Origin: Anatilimnocola floriformis
Lineage (GTDB): Bacteria; Planctomycetota; Planctomycetia; Pirellulales; Pirellulaceae
Length of the DNA stretch: 64,000 bases
Assembly (NCBI RefSeq): GCF_024256385.1
Contig: NZ_JAMLFW010000001.1
Coordinates: 2,914,001-2,978,000 of the forward strand
Reading direction: 5' to 3'
Part shown: positions 32,511 through 41,258 of the stretch, piece by piece
Position numbering within the stretch: the stretch's first letter is position 1
Layout: every line of letters starts with the position of its first letter
Position numbers and translations under genes: made by a program
The notes under the pieces: generated by a model
Told to the model about the DNA's origin: nothing
Database searches by the model: none
What the model saw: only the letters and a program-made list of their open reading frames with translations

Positions 32511-33977
32511 ATGTCGAAGTACACGCGTCGCCAGTTTCTTGAAGATTCGATGTTCGCCGCCGCAGCCGCGGTCGCGGCTGGTTCCACCATGCCGGTGTTT
32601 GCCCAGGAAGAAAAGGGGAGTGCCAATGACGAGCTGAAGGTGTGCGTCGTCGGCGCCGGTGGCCGGGGTGGTTCGCACATTGGTGCGTGGACCGGGAAGC
32701 AAGGTCGCACGACGAAGATCACGCACATTTGCGATGTCGACAGCAAGCGCGCCGGCAGCAACGCCGAATCGATCGGCAAGAACCAAGGGGGCCTCGTGCC
32801 GAAGGTGATCGACGACGTCCGCCGCGTACTCGACGACAAGACGATCAACATCATCAGCATCGCCACGCCCAACCATCAGCACTCGATTCAAGCCATTTGG
32901 GCGATGCTCGCCGGTAAGGATGTGTACGTCGAAAAGCCGGTCAGCCATAACGTGAGCGAAGGCCGCCGCGCAGTGCAAGTCGCGCGCAAGCACAAGAAGA
33001 TCTGCCAGACCGGCACGCAAAGCCGCAGCAATCCCGGCATGCGGGATGCCATCGCCTTCATTCACGCCGGCAAAATCGGCGATGTGAAGCTCGCTCGCGG
33101 TTTGTGCTACAAGCCGCGGGCGTCGATCGGCGCCAAGGGAACGTACGAAGTGCCGAAGGAAGTGAATTACGACCTGTGGTGCGGCCCCACGCAAATGCTG
33201 CCACTGACACGGCCGAAGTTCCACTACGACTGGCACTGGCAGTGGGAATGGGGCAACGGCGACCTCGGCAACCAAGGCATTCACCAAATGGACATCAGCC
33301 GTTGGGGGCTGGGTGTGAATCAGCTGAGCGACAAAGTCGTCAGCTACGGCGGCCGCGTCGGTTATGAAGATGCCGGCGAAACGGCCAACACGCAAGTCAT
33401 CGTGCACGAGTTCGGCGACAAAACGCTGACCTTTGAAGTGCGCGGCTTAAAGACCGGCGACTACAAGGGAGCCAAGGTCGGCGTGATCTTTGAGGGATCC
33501 GAGGGTTATGTCGTGTTGCCGAGCTACAACGGCGGCGCAGCGTTCGACAAGGCGGGGAAGATGATTGCCGAGTTCAAGGGTGGCGACGACAGCCATCACT
33601 TCCAGAACTTCCTCAAAGCCGTTCGTTCGCGCGATCCGAAGGATCTCAACGCCGACATCGAAGAAGGTCACCTCTCCAGCGCGCTGTGCCACACCGGCAA
33701 CATTTCGTACCGCCTGGGTGAAACGGCGACTCTCGCTGCGATGACGAGCAAGCTGGCCGACGTCAAGACGAACGACAACATGAAGGAAACCCTCGAGCGG
33801 ACCGTCACGCACCTCAAGGAGAACGGCGTGGATCTGGAAAAGACGCCGCTGACCATCGGACCATTGCTGACGATGGATCCCAAGACCGAAACGTTCCCCG
33901 GCAACGACGCCGCCAACAAATGGCTGAGCCGCCAGGACCGCAAGCCCTACGTGATTCCCGCCGAAGCGGATATCTAA
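32511..33977 (+). CDS. Tat-exported Gfo/Idh/MocA-family oxidoreductase
   Basis: 488 residues from ATG 32511, with GGAG ten bases upstream. A twin-arginine signal (YTRRQFLEDSMFAAAAAVAA) is followed by the nucleotide-binding start KVCVVGAGGRGGSHIGAW and an intact catalytic motif YVEKPVSHNVSEGRR. The substrate part includes FHYDWHWQWEWGNGDLGNQG and HQMDISRWGLG, typical of the large secreted planctomycete subfamily. These enzymes probably oxidise or reduce sugars or inositols in the periplasm with tightly bound NAD(P). A strong hairpin lies 20 bases downstream. Confidence 0.92.
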   Translation: MSKYTRRQFLEDSMFAAAAAVAAGSTMPVFAQEEKGSANDELKVCVVGAGGRGGSHIGAWTGKQGRTTKITHICDVDSKRAGSNAESIGKNQGGLVPKVIDDVRRVLDDKTINIISIATPNHQHSIQAIWAMLAGKDVYVEKPVSHNVSEGRRAVQVARKHKKICQTGTQSRSNPGMRDAIAFIHAGKIGDVKLARGLCYKPRASIGAKGTYEVPKEVNYDLWCGPTQMLPLTRPKFHYDWHWQWEWGNGDLGNQGIHQMDISRWGLGVNQLSDKVVSYGGRVGYEDAGETANTQVIVHEFGDKTLTFEVRGLKTGDYKGAKVGVIFEGSEGYVVLPSYNGGAAFDKAGKMIAEFKGGDDSHHFQNFLKAVRSRDPKDLNADIEEGHLSSALCHTGNISYRLGETATLAAMTSKLADVKTNDNMKETLERTVTHLKENGVDLEKTPLTIGPLLTMDPKTETFPGNDAANKWLSRQDRKPYVIPAEADI

Positions 33978-33996
33978 TTGCAAATTTGCTAACGAC

Positions 33997-34033
33997 TCCC
34001 CCGCCGCTGTAATTGATCATACAGGGCGGGGGA
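33997..34033. terminator. Strong hairpin after the Gfo/Idh/MocA gene
   Basis: TCCCCCGCC (33997-34005) pairs with GGCGGGGGA (34025-34033) and, after one bulged G, CTGTA (34007-34011) pairs with TACAG (34020-34024), leaving an eight-base loop. This is the most stable hairpin noticed in the window. It lies 20 bases after the stop, with only a short TTTT further on, so it is a probable terminator without a classical T run. Confidence 0.6.
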
Positions 34034-34178
34034 CATCGGCTTTTGCACGACTCAGCGGCGGCACGCATCCGCCAGCTTCTCAATCGATAACCGCTGGCAG
34101 CGCCAGGTCCGCTAGCGGTATCGTATTCCCTGCCCAGCGATCGCTGGGTTTGCGCATTTCGCTGCGAAAGGGACAACG

Positions 34179-35093
34179 ATGCCCACGGTGCTCGTGGTAG
34201 ACGATTCTGCCGTCGATCGAAAGTTAGCCGGCGGGTTGCTTGCGCGCGGCAGTGACTGGAACGTCGTCTACGCCACCGATGGTCCAACGGCGCTCGCGCA
34301 GATCGCCGCCAGTCAGCCCGACATTGTCGTGACCGATCTGGTCATGCCGGGCATGAACGGGCTCGAACTGGTCGCAGCGATCGTGCAGCAATATCCGCAG
34401 CTCCCCGTGGTGCTGATGACTGGCAAGGGAACCGAAGAAACTTCGCTGCAAGCCCTGCAAGCCGGCGCGGCCAGCTACGTGCCGAAAGCAGCGCTCAATC
34501 ATCTGCTCGCACAAACCGTGCGCGATGTGTTCGCGCTTCGCCTCGCCCAGCTCAACCAGCAAAAACTGATGGGCTGTATGCAGCAGGGGCAATTGCATTT
34601 TAGCCTGGGCAACGACGCCGATTTCATTCCGCCGTTTATCAACTACGTGCAGAATCTGCTCTGCAGCGTCGGCCTGTGTGACGAGTCGAGCGTCATCCGC
34701 GTGTGCATTGCGTTCGAGGAAGCGCTTCGCAACGCCCTTTTTCATGGTAACCTCGAGCTCACCAGCCAGCAGCGCGACGGCGATAGCGCTGTCTATCAGC
34801 AGTTAGTGAGTGAGCGCCGCACATCACCGCCTTACAGCCAGCGGCAACTGCATGTGAGCATCGAGGTGACGCCGCGCAGCGGCACGTTTGTCGTGCGCGA
34901 CGAAGGGCCTGGTTTCGATCCGCATACGCTGCCTGATCCAACCGATCCCGAGAACATCGAACGCGTGAGTGGCCGCGGGCTGTTGCTGATGAAGACCTTC
35001 ATGGACGAAGTTCGCTACAACGTGAGTGGCAACGAAGTGACGATGATCAAGCGCGCGCCAGCCGAGCAGCAGAGCCAGGAAATTCCCGCCTGA
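34179..35093 (+). CDS. Receiver domain fused to RsbW-like histidine-kinase-type ATPase
   Basis: 304 residues. The N-terminal receiver has acidic DD at 8-9, phospho-acceptor Asp 53 (VVTDLVMPGMNGLELV), the conserved Thr (VVLMTGKGTEE) and Lys (YVPKAALN). The second half is a HATPase of the anti-sigma/serine-kinase type with N box FEEALRNALFHGNLEL, G1 box VRDEGPGFDPHTLP and G2 box SGRGLLLMKTFMDEV. No HisKA domain is present. Such proteins work in partner switching: phosphorylation of the receiver may control whether the ATPase domain binds or phosphorylates an anti-sigma antagonist. No partner gene is adjacent. Confidence 0.92.
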   Translation: MPTVLVVDDSAVDRKLAGGLLARGSDWNVVYATDGPTALAQIAASQPDIVVTDLVMPGMNGLELVAAIVQQYPQLPVVLMTGKGTEETSLQALQAGAASYVPKAALNHLLAQTVRDVFALRLAQLNQQKLMGCMQQGQLHFSLGNDADFIPPFINYVQNLLCSVGLCDESSVIRVCIAFEEALRNALFHGNLELTSQQRDGDSAVYQQLVSERRTSPPYSQRQLHVSIEVTPRSGTFVVRDEGPGFDPHTLPDPTDPENIERVSGRGLLLMKTFMDEVRYNVSGNEVTMIKRAPAEQQSQEIPA

Positions 35094-35126
35094 GCACCAC
35101 GCGCTTCGACTGGCAACCCTCATGTA

Positions 35127-35150
35127 GGTCAGGCACTTCAGTGCCTGACC
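35127..35150. repeat. Short palindromic intergenic element
   Basis: GGTCAGGCAC (35127-35136) and GTGCCTGACC (35141-35150) are perfect complements around TTCA. It sits between the ends of two convergent genes (34179-35093 and 35175-40901), where it could stop transcription from both sides. No T tract flanks it. Confidence 0.6.
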
Positions 35151-35174
35151 CACGCAGAGCAGAATAAGCTCGAG

Positions 35175-38100
35175 TTACGCAGTAAACAGCCGGTCCGTTC
35201 CCATATACGGCAGATTGAAGTCACTCAGCGCGTCGCCCGTATTGGCATAGAAGTCATCGTCGCCGGTGTAGCCCAGCAGGCTGTCGGCAGCGCCATCGTT
35301 GCCGGTCGTCAGCGACGAGGCCAGGCCGCTAGGATGGCTCGTCGTCCAACTGAGCAACATGCTGATCAGCGCCAGATCATTAGCATCGCCGGCAGTCGAG
35401 CTTGCGCTGTTGGTGGTATTTCCAGCAAACAGCAAGTCGCGACCGTCGTCGCCGTTGATGGTGTCGCCACCAGTGCCGCCGATCAGAATGTCGTCGCCGG
35501 TGCGGCCCACGAGTGTGTCAGCGCCAGCGCCGCCGCTGATAACGTCGTCGCCCTCGTCGCCGTACAACCCGTCGTTGCCGCCGTTGCCGAAGACCCGGTC
35601 GTTGCCAGCGCCCGCGCTGACCGTGTCGTCGCCCATGCCAGCATTGATGTAATCGTCGCCAGCGCCACTGAAGATCTGATCGTTCGCGCCGCCGCCATAG
35701 ATAATGTCGTTACCGCCGAGGCTGCTGAGCACATCGGCGCCACCGGTTGGCAGGTCTTGTTCGCCCAGCGTATCGCCCCAGATGACATTGTTGCCGCCGC
35801 TGGCGTTGATTTTGTCGTTGCCAGCGCCGCCGATGATCAGATCATCTTGCATGCCGCTCGAGGCGTAGTCGTCCCCTTCGGCCAGATCGATGGTGGTCGG
35901 CACGAGCACGCCCGTGGCGATGACGTAATCGTTCCCTTCGCCCGAGTTGACGATCAACCGACCGGTGACCGGGTACAAGCCGCTGCCCGCGTCGGTGCGC
36001 ACGAGCACGACGCCCGCCGACGCATAGCTGATGATGATCATGTCGGGATTTGGCGTGCCGATCACCAGCAAGTCGCCATTGCTGGGCGTGACGACGGGCT
36101 GCGCCCCTTGAATCGCGATGCGGACGATGCCGGTGTCACTCAGTTCGCCGTCGCTGACGCTGAACGTGAACAGATCAAGCCCGGTCGCGCCGGGGAGCGG
36201 AGTGTAAGTGAAGGCCCCGGTCGCCGCGTTGAACGACGTGATCGTGCCGAGGTTGGGATTCATCGAAATGCCGTAGATCAGCGTCGGGCTATCCGGATCG
36301 CTGGCCGTCAGGACGCCGCTAACCGGCGTATTCAACACTGCCGGCAACGTTTGATCGTTGGCTACTGGCGGATCGTTGACGGCGACGACAGTGACCGTAA
36401 ACGGTTCCGTCGTGGTCTTGTCGTCGGCAGTATTCAAAATGCCGTCGAAGCCGGCGTCGCGAACGGTGATGGTGATCGTGGCGGAACCTGTCTGCCCCGG
36501 AGTCGACGAATAAACCAGCGTGCCGGTTGACGACGGCGAGGTGTACGAGATCGAGGGATTGGCAATCAGCGCCGGATTGCTGCTGACAGCGGTCACGCTG
36601 ATGGCTTGGATTTCGCCGCCGGCGGTGATGCCAGTGAGGCTGACCATTTGCGGCCCGGCGTTTTCATTCACACTCACGTCGTTGACCGGATTGATCGTCG
36701 GCGGGTTGTCGTTCTGCACCGTAATGGTGAATGTCTGCGGAATGCTCAGCTCGACGCCGCCGTTCGCCGTGCCGCCGTTGTCTTGTGCGACGATGGTGAT
36801 GGTGGAAGTGCCCGACGCGCCTGGCGCTGGCGTGAACGTCAGCGTGCCGTTGGCGGCGATGCTCGGCGCAACCGAGAAGATCGCCGGATTCGAATTGCCC
36901 GTAACGCTCAGCGTCACGGCCTGGCCCGCTTCATTGGCCGGACCAGCCACAATCGTGGTGGCTTGGCCAGCGAAGGTTTGCGGACCCGCAGTATTCGGCA
37001 CGGTGCGGTTCGGGCCGATGGCGAATGTCGGCGCGTCGTTGACAGGCGCGACAGTAATGGTGAACGTCTGCGCCGCGCTCGTATCGACACCGCCGTTTGC
37101 CAAACCACCGTTATCTTGCACAACGACGGTGATGGTCGCACTGCCGAAGGCATTTGGTGCTGCGGTGTACGTCAGCGTGCCGGTCGGCGAAATTGCGGGT
37201 GCCACGGCAAACAGCGACGGGTTGCTGTTGGTGAGCACGTTGAAGGTCAGCGTTTGTGCGGATTCATTCGCAGGCCCGGTCGACAAGTTGGTCGCGAAAC
37301 CGGCGGCAGTCTGGGCGCCGGCGTCTTCGTTGCTGGTGTGCGTCGACGTGATCGTGAACGACGGAACATCGTTGACGGCATTGACGGTCACCACGAACGT
37401 GGTCGTCACGCTGCTGTCGTCGCTGTTGCCCGGAATCAGATCGAGGCCGGAGTCGCGCACAACCACGCTGATGGTGGCGGTGCCGTTGGCATTGGCGACC
37501 GGCGTGAAGGTCAAGCTGCCGCTCGCTGCGCCGGTGGTGTAGTTGACGGTTGGGTTCGGAATGACAGCGGTGTTGTCACTGGTCGCCGTGACCGTCACGT
37601 TCTGCGCGGGGACATCGGCTCCACCGCTCACACCGCTGAACGACACGGTTTGCAACGTGGCGTCTTCGTTGATGGTGAGCGGGTTGACTGGATTGATGGT
37701 CGGCGGCAAATTGGGCGACGGCGGGCTAACGGTGATCGTGAACGAAACGAGATCGCTCGTATCGAAGCCGCCATTGTTCACGCCGCCGTTATCGCGGCCC
37801 GATATCATGATGGTGGCCGTCCCTTGCTGTCCGGTAGCCGGCGTGTAAGTCAATCGGCCCGTCGCGTCGATGCTGGGCGGTACCGAAAACAAGCCGAAGT
37901 TGCTGTTGCTGTTGACGATGTAATTCAGAATTGCCTGGCCGGCTTCGTCGGGCGGACCAAACGAAACAACACTGGCGAAACCAGCCACCGATTGAGCGCC
38001 GGAATTGAACGCAACGGTTTGATTCCCCAGCGTGGTGATGGTCGGCCTGTCGTTGACCGGCGTGACATTGATCGTTTGCGTCGTCGACGTGGTGGCGTCG

Positions 38101-40901
38101 TCGGCAGTATTCAACACGCCGTCGAAACCGGCATCGCGAACCGTAACCGTGATGATTGCCGTGCCAGAAAGGTTCGGCGCGAGCGTAACGGCGACACCGG
38201 CCGTCGTGGAGGGTGAGGTGTAGGTCACTACGGGGCTGGCCAGCGTGGGATTGCTGCTCGTCGCCGTCACCTGCAGCGTTTGCGTTTCGCCCGGGCCTGC
38301 TGTGATGCCGGTAAACGTGAACGAGAGCGGCGGATCGTCTTCGATGGCGGGAAAAGGATTGACGTTGCCGTTGGTAATCGTCGGCGCGTCATTCACCGGG
38401 TTGACGGTCACCAGGAAACTCGTCGTCGTGGTCAAATCGTCGGGCGTACCGGGAATCAGGTCGATACCGGAGTCGACGAGCGTCACCGTGATCGTCGCCG
38501 TACCACTGGCATTGGCAACGGGCGTGAAGCTCAAGCTTCCCGTTGCAGCCGGCGAAGTGTAAGTCACCGTGGGATTCGGAATGAGCCCCGGATTGTTGCT
38601 GATGGCCGAAATGCTGATGGCCTGCTGCGCGCCATCGGCGCCATCCGTGACTCCGCTGAAATTGACCGTGGTCAAACCGGCGTCTTCGTTGATCGTGACG
38701 GGAGTGATCGCGTTGATCGTCGGCGCATTGCCAGCCGTGTTGATCGTGATCGTAAACGTGATCGGCGCGGTCTGATCAATGCCACCATTCGCCGTGCCGC
38801 CGTTGTCTTGCAGCACGACGGTCACTGTTGCGACGCCCGGAACGCCCGTCGGTGTGAAGGTCAGCACGCCAGTGCTCGAAATGGCGGGCTGCGTCGAAAA
38901 GATTGCGTTGTTGTTGTTGCTGACGTTGAAGGTCAACGTTTGCGTTTCGCCGCCGCCGGCTGAAATCGCGGTGGCCCACGGGTTCACCGATTGCGCGGTG
39001 TTTGTGCCAAACGGCCGCACCTGATTGGCGCCGGGCGTAAAGCTCGGCGCATCATTGACCGGATTGATCGTGAACGAAACGGTCCCCGTGCCCGATAAGG
39101 CATTCACAATTGCCGCGTTCGTGCCGTTGTCGGTGATCGTGTAACTGAACGACGCCGGGCCGTTGTAATTGGGCGTGGGAGTGAACTCCACATTGGAGCC
39201 CACCTGTTGCACCGAGCCACCGACAACGCCCGTGGTGATCAACGTAAACGTGAGCGTTTGGTTGACTTCATTCGCAGCTCCCTTGCTGTCGTTGGCCAGC
39301 AGGTTCGCGACGGGAATGACCACGACCGGCGAATCTTCATTAATGGCCGGGAGATTATCGGCGACGGCAACCGGCGGATCGTTGATTTCCAGAATATTGA
39401 TGTTGAAGGTATCGGTGTCGGTAGCGATGCCATCGGTCGTCGAAACCGTCACGACAACCGGCGTAGCCGGTGGATCGATACTATTGCGATCGAGCGCCGG
39501 GGTGAACACCAGCGTCGCGAGTGCCGTATTCACTTGCGCCGGCGCACCGACGAACTGCGCGGTCCGCCCGCCGTTCAAAATCGTAACGACAGCAGTTCCC
39601 GCACCAGCATTTGCAGTGAAAGTACCATCGGCCGTCGCGCTGGGAACGGAGACCGTAGTCGTTACAACGGCCCCGACATCGGGATCGGCTACCGAGATCG
39701 GCGAGGGCATGTTGATGGCCAGCGGAGTGTCTTCGGTGGCGATCCGCGGCCCCGTCGCAGTGTTGACCGGCGCGGTGTTGGCGACGGCTGAAACCGGCGC
39801 GAGGGCGATGCCGCGAAACGCCGTGTTCGTCGGCGCCGACGCTAGTGTCGTGAAGGCGCCAGTCAAGGTCCCGTTATAGCCGCTGCTATCCACCAGCGAA
39901 GAAAAAGCTGCAGGGGTGGTCTGCATACTCGTGGGAATACGCGTCGCAAACAAAGTAACTGTGCTACCGCTGACGATGCCGGTAATTCCATAGAAATTCA
40001 GGGTGCCTGTAATGCCTCCGCTGAACGTCCAGTTGCCGTTGGAACCAAGAGTGTACTTCGAGACCCCGCTCAACGTTTCTTCGGCATAATACAACGTGTC
40101 TGGTCCGGGTATACTCGGATCCAAGTCGGCCATAAAAAACTGGTTGATTGCACCCGTCGCGGGCACGTTTGGCAGGGTCGTCGTCGTTTGACCAGAAGTC
40201 GTGGGTAATCCGACGCCGACGTTGCCAATTTTAAAAGCGCTACCGCTTCCGGTTGTGGCCATCAGTTGGCCATTGACTATTTGCACCGTACGTATGTTGT
40301 TCTGCGGCGAAACACTTACTACGGTTGAAGTCGTGGAGCCTAGCGTCGTGTACTGGACGCCGGTGTTGCTTCCACCAGTCCATATGTCGATTCCATTCGT
40401 GCTGGTTACAGAACGAATGTTATTCGTAATCGTTGTCAGTCCCGTGCTGGTGTCCATGACGCCAGCCGAATCGATGCGCCCCACGACGCGCTGCGTGACA
40501 GTCGGAAGTGACGCAGCCACCCCCCCCGTTCCCGCGACACTGTTGTACCCAGGAAACATGATGTACTGGCCGTCGGCCGATCGCGAGATCATGCCATCGT
40601 TCGTCGAACTCCCGCTGGCTAATGCAGCCAGTTGCGTGCCATTCGGCGCCGTCGGCAGAGCAATGGACTGAACCAGTGTGCCTGTCGGTGTGTACTCGTC
40701 TAAAAAAGCGGCCACGGCAGCGTTACTCAACGCGGCCACGCCATCGCCCGCACGGTAGATAACCAAATTCCCCGCCGTGAACGCCGCCATCAGGCTGCGG
40801 TCTTCCAGCTGTTCCAAACTTGCCCGAAAATGCCGCCGGCGCGATTGCCGGGTCAGGCTGCGGGATTGCGAACGGGCACGCTGGGGCTGGCGAAGTTTCA
40901 T
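35175..40901 (-). CDS. Giant surface protein: anchor motif, cadherin-like repeats and RTX calcium repeats
   Basis: 1,908 residues from ATG 40901. The N-terminus is strongly basic and contains LEQLEDRSLMAA (29-40), a motif typical of planctomycete giant secreted proteins with a proposed sorting role. An approximately 330-residue N-terminal part resembles a beta-propeller (GDGVAALSNAAVAAFLDEYT). About ten Ig/cadherin-like modules of 90-110 residues follow, each starting near a VNDAP- or NPPTI-type junction and ending with V-T-V. The last 300 residues hold RTX-like nonapeptides (GGAGNDKIN, GGNDIIYGG, GAGDDYINAG, GNGGNDGLYGD), which bind calcium, and an ending without an obvious type I secretion signal. 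Likely role: adhesion or cell envelope structure. Confidence 0.93.
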   Translation of the reverse strand: MKLRQPQRARSQSRSLTRQSRRRHFRASLEQLEDRSLMAAFTAGNLVIYRAGDGVAALSNAAVAAFLDEYTPTGTLVQSIALPTAPNGTQLAALASGSSTNDGMISRSADGQYIMFPGYNSVAGTGGVAASLPTVTQRVVGRIDSAGVMDTSTGLTTITNNIRSVTSTNGIDIWTGGSNTGVQYTTLGSTTSTVVSVSPQNNIRTVQIVNGQLMATTGSGSAFKIGNVGVGLPTTSGQTTTTLPNVPATGAINQFFMADLDPSIPGPDTLYYAEETLSGVSKYTLGSNGNWTFSGGITGTLNFYGITGIVSGSTVTLFATRIPTSMQTTPAAFSSLVDSSGYNGTLTGAFTTLASAPTNTAFRGIALAPVSAVANTAPVNTATGPRIATEDTPLAINMPSPISVADPDVGAVVTTTVSVPSATADGTFTANAGAGTAVVTILNGGRTAQFVGAPAQVNTALATLVFTPALDRNSIDPPATPVVVTVSTTDGIATDTDTFNINILEINDPPVAVADNLPAINEDSPVVVIPVANLLANDSKGAANEVNQTLTFTLITTGVVGGSVQQVGSNVEFTPTPNYNGPASFSYTITDNGTNAAIVNALSGTGTVSFTINPVNDAPSFTPGANQVRPFGTNTAQSVNPWATAISAGGGETQTLTFNVSNNNNAIFSTQPAISSTGVLTFTPTGVPGVATVTVVLQDNGGTANGGIDQTAPITFTITINTAGNAPTINAITPVTINEDAGLTTVNFSGVTDGADGAQQAISISAISNNPGLIPNPTVTYTSPAATGSLSFTPVANASGTATITVTLVDSGIDLIPGTPDDLTTTTSFLVTVNPVNDAPTITNGNVNPFPAIEDDPPLSFTFTGITAGPGETQTLQVTATSSNPTLASPVVTYTSPSTTAGVAVTLAPNLSGTAIITVTVRDAGFDGVLNTADDATTSTTQTINVTPVNDRPTITTLGNQTVAFNSGAQSVAGFASVVSFGPPDEAGQAILNYIVNSNSNFGLFSVPPSIDATGRLTYTPATGQQGTATIMISGRDNGGVNNGGFDTSDLVSFTITVSPPSPNLPPTINPVNPLTINEDATLQTVSFSGVSGGADVPAQNVTVTATSDNTAVIPNPTVNYTTGAASGSLTFTPVANANGTATISVVVRDSGLDLIPGNSDDSSVTTTFVVTVNAVNDVPSFTITSTHTSNEDAGAQTAAGFATNLSTGPANESAQTLTFNVLTNSNPSLFAVAPAISPTGTLTYTAAPNAFGSATITVVVQDNGGLANGGVDTSAAQTFTITVAPVNDAPTFAIGPNRTVPNTAGPQTFAGQATTIVAGPANEAGQAVTLSVTGNSNPAIFSVAPSIAANGTLTFTPAPGASGTSTITIVAQDNGGTANGGVELSIPQTFTITVQNDNPPTINPVNDVSVNENAGPQMVSLTGITAGGEIQAISVTAVSSNPALIANPSISYTSPSSTGTLVYSSTPGQTGSATITITVRDAGFDGILNTADDKTTTEPFTVTVVAVNDPPVANDQTLPAVLNTPVSGVLTASDPDSPTLIYGISMNPNLGTITSFNAATGAFTYTPLPGATGLDLFTFSVSDGELSDTGIVRIAIQGAQPVVTPSNGDLLVIGTPNPDMIIISYASAGVVLVRTDAGSGLYPVTGRLIVNSGEGNDYVIATGVLVPTTIDLAEGDDYASSGMQDDLIIGGAGNDKINASGGNNVIWGDTLGEQDLPTGGADVLSSLGGNDIIYGGGANDQIFSGAGDDYINAGMGDDTVSAGAGNDRVFGNGGNDGLYGDEGDDVISGGAGADTLVGRTGDDILIGGTGGDTINGDDGRDLLFAGNTTNSASSTAGDANDLALISMLLSWTTSHPSGLASSLTTGNDGAADSLLGYTGDDDFYANTGDALSDFNLPYMGTDRLFTA

Positions 40902-41258
40902 GAGCCAGAGACTCCAAAGCAAGGTGAGCTATCGACGGGGTGGAACGGCTGACGCAAGCGCTGGGGCAGGTCGCAGGCGCAGCGGGAACCGGCCAACTTG
41001 CGGTTGCAAATCAGCGATTCAGCCGGGCGAGAGGTATTTGGAGAGGATTAGGAAAAGGCGTTTGCGGACCAATTGCCGAGCTGCGAGCGGGGTCGTTCAT
41101 CCGTAAAAATCGTCAAAATCCTAATAGCCACGAGCATACTGTCAGAAACCCATCCTTCAAGGTGGAAATTTAAGATTCCGCCTTTTTTCCTGAACATTGC
41201 GTGTAATGTTCTGAACTTTGCCTTAACCGAAGCTTAACAAGCGGACGGCCGCCCTTGC
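40902..41258. other. 357-base intergenic region upstream of the giant surface protein
   Basis: No gene is supported. The stretch 41100-41240 is distinctly A+T-richer than the surroundings and must hold the minus-strand promoter of the surface protein gene. The dGTPase-like gene ends at 41259 on the same strand. Confidence 0.5.

Noticed and set aside
32397-33407. Open frame of 336 codons on the minus strand opposite the Gfo/Idh/MocA gene
   Set aside because: Antisense of a clear oxidoreductase, with repetitive Ala/Val/Asp composition and no family pattern.
36606-38216. Plus-strand frame of 536 codons opposite the giant surface protein
   Set aside because: It follows the repeat structure of the surface protein in reverse, is extremely Arg/Gly-rich, and has no independent support.
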